64,000 bases of DNA from AP-15 sp963775875 (GTDB lineage: Bacteria > Pseudomonadota > Alphaproteobacteria > ATCC43930 > CGMCC-115725). The stretch covers positions 327,428 to 391,427 of the forward strand of contig CAVZKP010000015.1 of NCBI GenBank assembly GCA_963775875.1, written 5' to 3'. Both the position numbers and the translations under genes were made by a program. Shown here in pieces: positions 53,397-62,200 of the stretch. How positions within the stretch are numbered: position 1 is the first letter of the stretch; every line of letters starts with the position of its first letter. The notes under the pieces were generated by a model, which saw nothing but the letters and a program-made list of their open reading frames with translations, had not been told where the DNA came from and ran no database searches.

Positions 53397-54192
53397 ATGG
53401 CAATAGCTGACGAGTTTGCAGCATATCTGGCTGAGAGGGGCTATGATCCACGCTCTTCCCGGCACAGCAATTTTCTGTCTGACATCATCGTCCAGGATTT
53501 GGTCAAACATTGCCCTTTGATCGGCCAGCGAGCTGCCAGCGGTGAAATCGTTGCGAAGTCTCCGCCATCACCAACAGATAGCGCGAGACGACTGGGTTAT
53601 CGACATCGCGATCGGCACGTGTGCTGGAGTACCGATACCGCCGGCCGCGACCACCCCGGAACTGGGCCTTGTCCGGATGGCCCCTCCAGTGATTATACAA
53701 ATCGCTATTGAACTAAAAAGCGTGCTCACTGAGCATGGCAAGGCGCGTCGCAACAGATTGCGGGACTTCGGGGCTTTTCATGGTCACGGGCACACATATG
53801 ATCCTCGTACCGTGGTCGCCGCATTTCTTGTTGTTAACAGTTCCGAACTCTTTTATTCTCCATTAAATTTAGGAAAAACAAATCGATCTGAACTAAACAC
53901 TCACGTAAACAAGCGTCGTACCGCCCGCCAATTGGCGAAGGAGTCAGTCGACCTATTTCGCACCATTCATCTGCGACGTTCCGAGGCTGATGGTCCCGGC
54001 CTTGAGGGCTTGGGTGTTATTGTAATCGAGCACGACAACATCAATTATCACCCGGATCCTGCGAAATACGGCCACCTCAGAAAGCTTACGCAGGTTGCTC
54101 CAATACCGCCGAGCCCGGCCGTTGGCGATCCCTTGTCCTACGAATCCATGATCCAGCGGGTCTGCACTCACTATACACAGCGGTTTGCCTAG
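53397..54192 (+). CDS. Putative restriction endonuclease partner, unrecognised family (one frameshift)
   Basis: About 264 residues once a +1 insertion at 53555-53565 is removed: EFAAYLAERGYDPRSSRHSN to GQRAASGEIVA in the first frame, then LRHHQQIARDDWVIDIAIG onward. A PD-(D/E)xK-like arrangement is visible: Asp in DWVIDIAIG (about 53602), then E-x-K in IAIELKSVLTEHGKARRNRL (Glu at about 53710), followed by FGAFHGHGHTYDPRTVVAAF. I do not recognise a named family. It follows the methyltransferase on the same strand with a 27-base gap, and it is markedly AT-richer (53820-53930). A restriction role is inferred from this context. Confidence 0.68.
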
Positions 54193-54572
54193 AGCGATCC
54201 TCGACAAATGATCTCATACGGGCTCACACAGTTGCCCCCTGTTCCAGCCAGGGGCAGTCCCTGGCCCCCCGCTTTCCCCACGGGACCAGCCCGTGGGCTG
54301 AAGGCGCACGGGACGACGATAAGCGATTGAGATAGCGTGTTTCATTTCGAGCCGGACCCTCAGGTCTGTATACAAGTTGACCGGGCATTCGAAATACTCG
54401 CACCTCCAAGGCCGTCATGGCCGGACTTGTTCTGACTTGTTCCGGCCACCCATGGCTGCCTGCGGAAAAACGCGCAAAGTCGCGGGTCACCAAGTCAAGC
54501 CAGGTGGTAATGTCTGCGGCTGGGGATGGCTTGCAAACTTAGCCCGAGTTCCCTCTACCGGACAGCCACGGA
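54193..54572. other. Intergenic region at the right edge of the restriction-modification island
   Basis: 380 bases between the island and scpB, where both genes end. It contains short inverted repeats (CCCACGGG / CCCGTGGG at 54277-54297) and the hairpin element at 54414-54455. No gene with a ribosome site or recognisable product is seen. The repeats may mark the boundary of inserted DNA. Confidence 0.6.
54414..54455. repeat. REP-like hairpin element (GTCATGGCCGGG family), second copy
   Basis: The arms GTCATGGCCGGA and TCCGGCCACCCATGG pair imperfectly around a 15-base loop that contains a duplicated GACTTGTT-like sequence. The left arm matches the element at 4048 (GTCATGGCCGG-CTTG). It lies between the restriction-modification island and scpB. 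Confidence 0.65.
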
Positions 54573-55175
54573 TCATGCCGAGGCAAGGGGTGTTGGGGGT
54601 GGCGTCAAATCATCGCCTCCCAGCCCGCCCTCGCCGAGGATCGTCGGCGTCAGATCGAGAAGTCCTGCGAGACGCAACTCTTCGATCGCCGGCAGTTCGC
54701 GCAGGCTGTCGAGGCCGAAATGGGCGAGAAAGCCCGGCGTTGTCACCCAGAGCAGCGGCCGTCCGGGGCTCAGGCGGCGGCCTTTGGGGCGGACCCAACC
54801 GGCTTCCATCAAGGTGTCGATGGTGCCCTTGCCGAGGCCGACCCCGCGGATCTCCTCGATCTCAGCGCGGGTGACCGGCTGGTGGTAGGCGATGACGGCG
54901 AGGGTTTCGACCGCAGCGCGCGACAGTTTGCGCGCAACCGGACGCTCGATGCGCAGAGCAGAGGCCAGATCGGGCGCGGTGCGAAAGGTCCACCCGCCGG
55001 CCAGCTGCACGAGATTGACCCCGCGCCCGGCGTAATGCTCGGCGAGCTCGCCCAACAGGTCGGGCAGGTCAGCGCCATCGGCCAAACGCTGTGCCAGCGT
55101 CGCGTCGGTCAGCGGTTCGCCCGCGGCGAACAGCAGCGCCTCGACGAGCCGCAATTGTTGCGCCCGGTCGGTCAT
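54573..55175 (-). CDS. scpB: Segregation and condensation protein B
   Basis: 200 residues, two winged-helix domains. ScpB dimers regulate the SMC-ScpA ring in chromosome condensation. RLVEALLFAAGEPLTDATLA opens the first domain; AVETLAVIAYHQPVTRAEIE and IRGVGLGKGTIDTLMEAGWV form the conserved core of the second, with LLWVTTPGFLAHFGLDSLRE after it. The ATG overlaps the scpA stop by four bases (55172-55175). It is the last gene of the nagZ-M50-scpA-scpB string. The tatABC genes often found after scpB in related genomes are not here. Confidence 0.94.
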   Translation of the reverse strand: MTDRAQQLRLVEALLFAAGEPLTDATLAQRLADGADLPDLLGELAEHYAGRGVNLVQLAGGWTFRTAPDLASALRIERPVARKLSRAAVETLAVIAYHQPVTRAEIEEIRGVGLGKGTIDTLMEAGWVRPKGRRLSPGRPLLWVTTPGFLAHFGLDSLRELPAIEELRLAGLLDLTPTILGEGGLGGDDLTPPPTPLASA

Positions 55176-56017
55176 CGGCGAACTTCCTCAGCTCCTCGAT
55201 GTTCCGGCGCCAATGGCGGGCTGCGCAAGTAGATCGGGCCAAAGGCACGGTCCTGGCGCAGCTCGACCCTGCCGTCGCGGGCGAGTTCGAGCGCCGCCGC
55301 AAAGGTCGCGGCCAGCGCGGAGCGGCGAAGCCCCTCGCCGCCCGGCTCGACCGGCAGAAAGCGCGTCAGTTCCCGCCAATCAGGCACTCGGCCGAGAAAG
55401 CGCGTCAGGCGCTTCAGTGCGTCATCCATCGAGTGAAAAACCGAGGGCGCGATCGTCAACACCGCGGCGGTCCAACGCCGATGCCCATCGCCATAGGCGC
55501 GCAGCAACTCATAGAGGCCGAGGCGCAAGACCGGGACCGCTATCGTCGCCAGCCCCTCGGGAGCGCCGCGCAAAAAGAAATCGTGGCCAAGGCGCGGGCG
55601 GGCCATCAACCGGCGGCCGGCAGTCTGCATCGCCTCAAGGAGCTTGAGGCGATGTCCTAGCGCGGCGGCGATTTCGGCCGCATCGGGCTCGTCCTCCTGC
55701 GATGGTTGCGGCAGCAGTAACCGCGATTTCAGATAGGCCAGCCATGCCGCCATCACCAGATAATCGGCAGCGATCTCAAGGCGCAATTTTTGTTGCCGGT
55801 AGATAAAGGCGAGGTACTGGTCCGCCAGCGCCAGGATCGAGATCTTCGCGAGATCGACCTTTTGCTCGCGCGCCAAGGACAGCAGCAGATCGATCGGCCC
55901 CTCATACCCGCCAAGATCGAGCACGAGTTGCTCGGCCGGCGCGCACCGCTCCTCTCGCCCGCCTTCTCCCCGCACGCGAGGCGAGGGGGCGTCCCACTCA
56001 ATGGCGGGATCGCTCAT
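55172..56017 (-). CDS. scpA: Segregation and condensation protein A
   Basis: 281 residues, kleisin subunit bridging SMC heads. LVLDLGGYEGPIDLLLSLAR is the family-defining N-terminus (residues 30-49), followed by DLAKISILALADQYLAFI and EIAADYLVMAAWLAYLKSRL, the SMC-neck-binding helices. The C-terminal winged helix includes VTRFL-like FLPVEPGGEGLRRSALAATF and LARDGRVELRQDRAFGPIYL. The start 56017 overlaps the M50 protease stop by four bases. The first 28 residues are Glu/Arg-rich and variable, as usual. Confidence 0.94.
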   Translation of the reverse strand: MSDPAIEWDAPSPRVRGEGGREERCAPAEQLVLDLGGYEGPIDLLLSLAREQKVDLAKISILALADQYLAFIYRQQKLRLEIAADYLVMAAWLAYLKSRLLLPQPSQEDEPDAAEIAAALGHRLKLLEAMQTAGRRLMARPRLGHDFFLRGAPEGLATIAVPVLRLGLYELLRAYGDGHRRWTAAVLTIAPSVFHSMDDALKRLTRFLGRVPDWRELTRFLPVEPGGEGLRRSALAATFAAALELARDGRVELRQDRAFGPIYLRSPPLAPEHRGAEEVRR

Positions 56018-56718
56018 CCGCCCTGTCCGGTCAAAATCAGCACAAAATTGATCAGGGCCTGCATCGGCTTGCCGATCACATAGGCGAGGATATTGAGATT
56101 GACGCCGATCTGCTCGCCGATCCAGGGCAGCACGAACAGCAGCGCCAGCAGGATCGGGATGCCATACGGCTCGAGCCGGGCGAGCGGATAGGCGAGCGAG
56201 CGCGGCAGCAGCCCGACCGCCACCCGGCCGCCATCGAGCGGCGGCAATGGCAGCATGTTGAAGACGCACAGCGCCGCGTTGATCTCCAGCGAATGGACCA
56301 GGTTCGCCGCGACCCACTCCGCCGGGCTTGGCGGCAGAAACACCACCCCGTAGAATAACAGCGAGGAGACGATCGCCAACAGCACGTTGGTCCCCGGCCC
56401 GGCCAGCGCCACCCACACCATGTCGCGCCGGGGGTCGTGCAGGCGGCCGAAATTGACCGGCACCGGCTTGGCGTAGCCGAACAGAAAACGCCCGCCGGTG
56501 GTCAGCAGCAGCAATGCCGGCAAAACGATCGTGCCGAACGGGTCGATGTGGTTCAGCGGGTTGAAGGTGACGCGGCGCGCCTGCCAGGCGGTGTCGTCGC
56601 CAAATCGATAGGCGATGAAGCCGTGGGCCGCCTCATGAAAGGTCACGGCGATGACCACCGGCAATACCCAGGTGCTGGCCTGGTAGATTGTCGCCGCCCA
56701 GGATGCCGCTCCGCCCAT
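56014..56718 (-). CDS. Site-2 protease family (M50) membrane metalloprotease
   Basis: 234 residues with five or six helices. The zinc motif HEAAH is in VIAVTFHEAAHGFIAYRFGD; the third ligand Asp is in CVFNMLPLPPLDGGRVAVGL (NxxPxPxLDG type). GYAKPVPVNFGRLHDPRRDM is the conserved segment between them. This is the short rhomboid-like SpoIVFB/YwhC group without PDZ domains; it cleaves membrane-embedded substrates, unknown here. The ATG (56718) shares a base with the nagZ stop; a GTG at 56721 is also in frame. Its stop overlaps scpA. Confidence 0.92.
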   Translation of the reverse strand: MGGAASWAATIYQASTWVLPVVIAVTFHEAAHGFIAYRFGDDTAWQARRVTFNPLNHIDPFGTIVLPALLLLTTGGRFLFGYAKPVPVNFGRLHDPRRDMVWVALAGPGTNVLLAIVSSLLFYGVVFLPPSPAEWVAANLVHSLEINAALCVFNMLPLPPLDGGRVAVGLLPRSLAYPLARLEPYGIPILLALLFVLPWIGEQIGVNLNILAYVIGKPMQALINFVLILTGQGG

Positions 56719-57746
56719 CACCTCGTCTCCGCCATCAGCGCGTCGAACCGGGGCTCGGCTTCGGACCGGTCGAATTCCTCCGGGCGGGGCCGCACCGCCT
56801 CGCCGCGCTCCAGTCGCGCCACAGCTGCGTCGGATAGCGGCCCGATCGCGGCGATGATTTCCTCCATCTCGGCAAGATCGCCATTGCAGTGCAGCGCCAG
56901 ATCGCAGCCAGCGGCGAGCGCCCGCTGCGCCCGTTCGGCAAGGCTGCCGCCCAGGGCTCGCATCGACAGATCGTCGGATACAAGCACGCCGGCAAAGCCG
57001 ATTTCGCCGCGAATGATCTCGGCAATCACCCGCGGCGACAGGGTCGCCGGCGCCGACGGGTCGATCGCCCGATAGATGATATGGGCGGTCATCGCCCAGG
57101 GCATCGCGGCGAGCGCTCGGAACGGGGCGAAGTCGGTGCGCGACAGTTCGTCATGTCCGATCGCCACCGCGGGACAGGCGTAATGGCTGTCGACGCGGGC
57201 ACGGCCGTGCCCCGGAATGTGCTTCAGGACCGGCAGCACGCCGCCCTCCAGCAACCCCTCGCACACGGCCCGGCCAAGGCGCGCAACGCGCTCGGGCTCG
57301 GCGCCGTAGGCACGATCGCCGATCACCGGATCGGCTCCGGCAACCGGCAGGTCGAGCACCGGCAGGCAGTCGACGGTAATGCCGAGACGAGAGAGATCGT
57401 CAGCAATCAGGCGAGCGCCGAGCCGAGCCGCATCCTCGGCGGTCGGGTCCGGCAAGGCGGCGAGGCGCGCGGCTGTCGGGTAACGGCGCCAATGCGGCGG
57501 CCGGAGACGGGCGACCCGTCCACCTTCCTGATCGATCAGCACCGGTGCGCCAACCCGCCCGACGCAGCCGCGCAACGCCTCGACCAGTCCGCGCACCTGA
57601 TCGGGCGCGCGGCAATTGCGGCGGAACAGGATGAACCCGGCCGGGTCGGCCTCGGCGAAAAAGCGCCTCTCGCCGGCGCTCAACACTTCACCGGCACAAC
57701 CAAGGATGACCGCACGCGGTGCCGCTATCGGTCCCCCGCCTACCAA
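56718..57746 (-). CDS. nagZ: Beta-N-acetylhexosaminidase
   Basis: 342 residues, GH3 family. NagZ removes N-acetylglucosamine from GlcNAc-anhydromuropeptides in cytoplasmic peptidoglycan recycling. Conserved: FILFRRNCRAPDQVRGLV, PVLIDQEGGRVARLRPP, and the catalytic loop VLKHIPGHGRARVDSHYACP with its His-Asp pair (general acid dyad). VLVSDDLSMRALGG carries the nucleophile Asp. The start is TTG at 57746, supported by AGGA six bases upstream and by lack of an ATG. The following M50 gene overlaps its stop. Upstream lies the SPOR gene (57914), same strand. Confidence 0.93.
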   Translation of the reverse strand: MVGGGPIAAPRAVILGCAGEVLSAGERRFFAEADPAGFILFRRNCRAPDQVRGLVEALRGCVGRVGAPVLIDQEGGRVARLRPPHWRRYPTAARLAALPDPTAEDAARLGARLIADDLSRLGITVDCLPVLDLPVAGADPVIGDRAYGAEPERVARLGRAVCEGLLEGGVLPVLKHIPGHGRARVDSHYACPAVAIGHDELSRTDFAPFRALAAMPWAMTAHIIYRAIDPSAPATLSPRVIAEIIRGEIGFAGVLVSDDLSMRALGGSLAERAQRALAAGCDLALHCNGDLAEMEEIIAAIGPLSDAAVARLERGEAVRPRPEEFDRSEAEPRFDALMAETR

Positions 57747-57913
57747 GACGATTCCTGTTCGCGCAACGGGGGCACCTCCGTCTGATCATGCCCGGGTCCG
57801 ATCCGGGCGTGCTCGCCAATACCCGGCGGGCGGATTGAAGATGGATTACTGGGACAACGGCGGCAATGACGGTGCTCAGGTCGGCGACGTTGGCGCGACG
57901 CCGCGACCGTGGT

Positions 57914-58759
57914 TCATCTGACCATGATGCAGCCGAGGTGCCTCTGCCTCAACTCGCCGCAGAGCCGTTCTGCCGCCGACGCATCCCCGATCGGCCCGGT
58001 CTGGATGCGGTAATAGACGCCTTTGTCGCCGAGATCGGCCCGAACCGCCACCGCTGTCAGGTGGCCGAGCAAATCCGGGTTCATCCGCTTGATCCGGTCC
58101 CACTCCTCGCGCGCCACCCCCTCGCTCCGCACCGAGGCGATTTGTAGCCGCACCCCGGCCGCCTTGCCTGGGTCCGGCCTGGCTGCGGGCGATTTGGCCG
58201 GCTCCCGATGCGGATTTGCCGGCAGATCCGCCGCTACCTCGCCTCGGGCGGCGGCGGGAGCCGGGCCAGGCTCGGCCACGACCGGCGGTAGCGCAGCCGA
58301 TGGCCGCGCCGGTTGCCCCTCTGGGATCGCCGGTGCGGGTGGCGGACCCGAGGCAGCGGCCTGGCTCGCCGGTACGGCGGCCGAAGGCGGCGGGGGCGGC
58401 GGCGGGAGCGCCATCGGCTGCTCCGGGGGCGGTAGCAAATGCTCGACCTCCGGTCGACCCTGGCCGTAGATCAACATGTTCCGGTCCGGGATATGCATTC
58501 CGCCAGCCTCGGCCGGCTTGACCTTCATCGGCCGGGTATCGGCGCGGATCAGCGGAATGCCGCCGCTGTCACCGGTCCGGCCCGGATGCCGCGCGCCCTC
58601 GACATAAGCGAACCACAAACCGCCGGCAAACAAGCCCATGACCATGAGCGCTACCACGGTCTTCAACACCCGCCGCGGCGAAGGCGGTTCTTCGTCGCTC
58701 GGTTCCTCATAGAACCCAGTCTGTTGATCGGGGTCGATCTGTTCAAGGTTATAGGACAT
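57914..58759 (-). CDS. SPOR domain-containing membrane protein
   Basis: 281 residues. A cytoplasmic acidic N-terminus (YEEPSDEEPPSPRRVLK), one helix (TVVALMVMGLFAGGLWFAYV), a long Pro/Ala-rich periplasmic linker, and a C-terminal SPOR domain (GVRLQIASVRSEGVAREEWD to LGCIMVR). SPOR domains bind denuded glycan strands at the division septum, so this is a septal or peptidoglycan-binding protein. RIQTGPIGDASAAERLCGEL is the second half of the domain. ATG 58759 lies two bases after the corrected argS stop. Without correcting argS the two frames appear as a false 910-residue fusion. Confidence 0.9.
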   Translation of the reverse strand: MSYNLEQIDPDQQTGFYEEPSDEEPPSPRRVLKTVVALMVMGLFAGGLWFAYVEGARHPGRTGDSGGIPLIRADTRPMKVKPAEAGGMHIPDRNMLIYGQGRPEVEHLLPPPEQPMALPPPPPPPSAAVPASQAAASGPPPAPAIPEGQPARPSAALPPVVAEPGPAPAAARGEVAADLPANPHREPAKSPAARPDPGKAAGVRLQIASVRSEGVAREEWDRIKRMNPDLLGHLTAVAVRADLGDKGVYYRIQTGPIGDASAAERLCGELRQRHLGCIMVR

Positions 58760-58761
58760 GG

Positions 58762-60595
58762 CTACATTTCCTCGACCGGTTCGACGCCGATTACGGCGAG
58801 GCCGGAGGCGATGACTAGGGCGACGGCGCGGACCAGAGCGAGGCGCGCACGAGTCGAGTGCCGGATCCTCAGCGAGAATAAAGCGCAGCGTCGCTTCGTC
58901 CCGGCCTTTGTTCCACAACATATGGAACTGCGCCGCAACCTCTTGCAGATAAAATGCGACCCGGTGCGGCTCATGAGCCTCTGCCGCGCTTTCGACCAGC
59001 CGCGGCCATGCCGCCAGCTGGCGAATCAGCGCGAGCTCAGCCGGGTCGGCCAGCCGCTGCAGCGACGTCTCGGCTAGCGCCATGTCGGAAAGATCCTCGC
59101 CGACGAACGCCTCGGCCGCATGGCGCATGACCGAGGCCGCCCGGGCGTGGGCGTATTGCACATAGAAGACCGAGTTGTCCTTCGATTGTTCAGTGACCTT
59201 GGCAAAATCGAAATCAAGCGCCTGGTCGTTTCTCCGGGTCAACATGATAAACCGGAAGACGTCCTTGCCGACCTCGTCGATGACTTCGCGCAAGGTGACG
59301 AAGGTGCCGGCCCGCTTCGACATACGCACTGGCACGCCCTTGTCGAACAGGTTGACCAGCTGGCAAAGCTTGACGTCGAGCGCCGCCGCTCCGTCGGTCA
59401 CCGCGCGCACCGCCGCCTGCATGCGCTTGACATAGCCGCCGTGATCGGCGCCCCAGACATCGATCAGACTGGCAAAGCCGCGGGCGAACTTGTCGCGGTG
59501 ATAGGCGATGTCGGCGGCAAAATAGGTCCACGAGCCGTCCGATTTTTTGAGCGGCCGGTCGACATCGTCGCCGAATTGGGTGGCGCGGAACAGGGTTTGG
59601 GCCCGCGGCTCCCAGTCATCGGGCAGCTTGCCCTTGGGCGGCTCCAGCACGCCGGTATAGATCAGCCCGCGTTGGTCCAATGCCATCAGGCAATCGTCGA
59701 TCGTCCCGGCGTCGACCAGAGCGCGCTCCGACACGAACAGATCATGGCGCACCCCGAGCGCCGCCAGATCCTCGCGGATCAGCGCCATCATCCGCGCAAT
59801 GGCGAACTCGCGCACCGGCTGGAGCCACTCGCCCTGTGGCCGATCGAGCCATTTTCGCCCGTCGCGCGCGGCCAATTCCCGGCCGGTTTCGATCAGGTAT
59901 TCGCCGGGATAGTACCCGTCCGGGATCGGCCCGATTGCCTCGCCCAATGCCTCGCGATAGCGCAGATGCACCGAGCAGGCGAGGACCTCGACTTGGGCGC
60001 CGGCATCGTTGACGTAATACTCGCGCTCGACTCGGAATCCGGCCTTGGCCAGCAATGCCGCGAGCGCATCGCCGACCACGGCGCCGCGGCCGTGGCCGAC
60101 ATGCATCGGCCCGGTCGGGTTGGCCGAAACGAATTCGACATTGATCCGCTCGCCGCCGCCGACCGCCGAATTGCCGAAACCGAGCCCGCCGCGCAATATC
60201 GCCCGCAGCTGGGCGTGCCAAACCTCGGGCATCAAGGTGATGTTCAGAAAGCCCGGCCTCGCCGTCGCGACAGTGAAACCGGGGCCGCGGTAATCCGCGC
60301 TGACCAGTTCGCGCGCAGCCATCGCCGCCCCGATCTGCTCGGCCAGCGCCATCGGGTTTCGCGCCGGCACGCCAAACGGCAAACTACCCAGCGGGGAGTG
60401 GCCGAAGGTCGATGCCGGGATTGCGGACGCCAGCACCATCGCCGCGTTGGTGGCGAGATCGCCACGGGTCGAATTGCGCGGCGGCTCGACCGCGACCCTG
60501 ACCAAATCGAGCCCCGGCGGCAGCGCCCCCTGCGCCATAAGATCGCCGATCGCCTCCAGCACTAGTTGGCGAATATCGGTGAAAATATTGGTCAT
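58762..60595 (-). CDS. argS: Arginyl-tRNA synthetase (one frameshift near 3' end)
   Basis: About 610 residues after correction. Class I synthetase charging tRNA-Arg. FVSANPTGPMHVGHGRGAVV contains the HIGH-type motif (HVGH); GVPVRMSKRAGTFVTLREVI carries the KMSKS counterpart; FYVQYAHARAASVMRHA starts the anticodon-binding DALR domain. The frame breaks at about 58850 after FILAEDPALD: one extra base, after which TRARLALVRAVALVIASGLA continues in the next frame to TAG at 58762-58764. The terminal ...IGVEPVEEM is a normal ArgS ending. ATG 60595 (MTNIFTDIRQL) lies 10 bases after the dgt stop. As argS is essential, the shift is probably a sequence error. Confidence 0.93.
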
Positions 60596-60605
60596 CGAAA
60601 ACCAC

Positions 60606-61784
60606 TCAAGTCGGAACGTAGGTGTCGAACAACCGGTGATGCTCATCGAGCGCGAAGCGATCGGTCATCCCGGCGAGATAATCGGCGGCGACGCGGGCGG
60701 TCTGCGGATCGTCGGCGCCGGCCGCCAGGCCGCGCCACTCGCCCGGCAGGCATTCGGGTTCGGCAAGGTACAGGGTAAAAAGGTCATGGACCACGCGGCG
60801 CGCTTTGGAGCTCATCCGGTTGACCCGATAGTGGCGGTACATTCGCTCGAACAAAAATTCCTTGAGTGCCCGGTCGTTCTTCCGCATTTCGGCGGAAAAG
60901 GCGACCACCGGCAGTTTCAGCGCCCGCACCGCCGCAGCCGATCCGACCCCGCTTTCGGCCAGCAGCGCCCGTGTCTCGGCGATCAGATCGCCGACCATAT
61001 GGTCGATCGCCCGGCGGATCGATTCATGGATCAGGCGCGGTTCCTCGATACCCGGATAGCGCGCTGCGACGCTGTGGAAGACGGGGCCGATCAGCGGCAC
61101 CTCGGCGAGGTCTGCGACCGTGAACAGCCCGGCGCGCAGCCCGTCGTCGATATCGTGGTTGTTGTAGGCGATGTCGTCGGCCAGCGCCGCCACCTGCGCC
61201 TCCGGCCCGGGAAAGGTGTCGAGGTCGAGGCGATGGCCGCGATCGTACTCGGCGATCGTCGGCGGCACCGGGCGGGCGGTGTCGGGGCCGAGCAGCGGAC
61301 CGTTGTGCTTGACGGTGCCTTCGAGCGTCTCCCAGGTCAGATTGAGACCGTCGAACCCGGCATAGCGGCGCTCGAGCCGGGTCAGTATCCGCAGGGTCTG
61401 GTCGTTGTGCGAGAACCCACCGAAACGCGCCATTTCAGCGTTCAGCGCCTCTTCGCCGGCATGGCCAAAGGGCGTGTGTCCGAGGTCGTGGGCCAGCGCC
61501 AAGGTCTCGGCGAGATCCTCGTCGAGGCCAAGCGCCCGGGCGATCGTGCGCGCGATCTGCGCCACTTCGAGGCTGTGGGTCAGCCGGGTGCGGTAGTGGT
61601 CGCCCTCGTGATAGACAAAGACCTGGGTCTTGTGGGTCAGGCGGCGAAACGCGGTCGAATGGATGATCCGGTCGCGGTCGCGCTGAAACGGCGAGCGCGT
61701 CGCATGCTCTGGCTCCGGATGGAGCCGCCCGCGGGACTCCTCCGGCTTCGACGCATAGGGCGCGAGACCGACCCGGGGGACCAT
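60606..61784 (-). CDS. dgt: Deoxyguanosinetriphosphate triphosphohydrolase-like protein
   Basis: 392 residues, HD-domain dNTPase. SPFQRDRDRIIHSTAFRRL and THKTQVFVYHEGDHYRTRLT are characteristic; metal ligands are His in RLTHSLEVAQIAR, the HD pair in LALAHDLGHTPFGHAGEEAL and Asp in ALADDIAYNNHDIDDGL. It cleaves dNTPs to deoxynucleoside and triphosphate, helping control pools. The family is commonly annotated as dGTPase-like and lies upstream of argS in alphaproteobacteria, as here. ATG 61784 is the first in-frame start; the first 12 residues are variable. Confidence 0.93.
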   Translation of the reverse strand: MVPRVGLAPYASKPEESRGRLHPEPEHATRSPFQRDRDRIIHSTAFRRLTHKTQVFVYHEGDHYRTRLTHSLEVAQIARTIARALGLDEDLAETLALAHDLGHTPFGHAGEEALNAEMARFGGFSHNDQTLRILTRLERRYAGFDGLNLTWETLEGTVKHNGPLLGPDTARPVPPTIAEYDRGHRLDLDTFPGPEAQVAALADDIAYNNHDIDDGLRAGLFTVADLAEVPLIGPVFHSVAARYPGIEEPRLIHESIRRAIDHMVGDLIAETRALLAESGVGSAAAVRALKLPVVAFSAEMRKNDRALKEFLFERMYRHYRVNRMSSKARRVVHDLFTLYLAEPECLPGEWRGLAAGADDPQTARVAADYLAGMTDRFALDEHHRLFDTYVPT

Positions 61785-61975
61785 GACCTGTCATAACCCT
61801 CTGCGGTGCCACCCGTCCATCCTGCCGGGAAAACCGAGCCAAAAGGCCGCGCCGGACCGCAGCCGGGTGCGGTCGCCAGGACGCCGCGGCAGGCGTCGAT
61901 TCGCTCAAGGCCGTTAGCGGCATTTCAGACCGAGCGGTTTTTGGTTAAGCTCGCCAAACTGGAGGCCGCACCGCA

Positions 61976-62191
61976 ATGGAATATATTCGCGTAACCTTTG
62001 ACCAAAACGATATTCACGACGTGATCGCAAACGGCAACGTCATCGGCGAGACCGAGACCGAACTTGCCTTGCCGACAAATTATTATGTGATTTCCTTGTC
62101 CGGCTCGGGCTACGCCCCGTTGTTCTGGTATGGCGTGGTCAGCGGCACATCCCCCGGCAACCCGCTGCTCATCCAATTCGCCAAAGCATAG
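61976..62191 (+). CDS. Small hypothetical protein
   Basis: 71 residues, acidic, no signal peptide. GGAGG lies ten bases before the ATG, and the coding bias looks real but less GC-rich than dgt. The sequence (MEYIRVTFDQNDIHDVIANG, later YVISLSGSGYAPLFWYG) alternates short strands and ends LIQFAKA, consistent with a small beta-sheet protein. I do not recognise a family. It is followed nine bases later by the patatin-like lipoprotein gene, so the two may be cotranscribed. Confidence 0.65.
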   Translation: MEYIRVTFDQNDIHDVIANGNVIGETETELALPTNYYVISLSGSGYAPLFWYGVVSGTSPGNPLLIQFAKA

Positions 62192-62200
62192 AGAGGGTGC

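Noticed and set aside
57841..57921. 26-codon frame (MDYWDNGGNDGAQ...) convergent with the SPOR gene
   Set aside because: Too short, without a clear ribosome site or any recognisable pattern; not enough to call a gene.
57914..60646. A 910-residue frame joining arginyl-tRNA synthetase to a SPOR protein
   Set aside because: The join comes from one extra base near 58850. The true ArgS ending continues in the next frame to 58762, and the SPOR protein has its own ATG at 58759.
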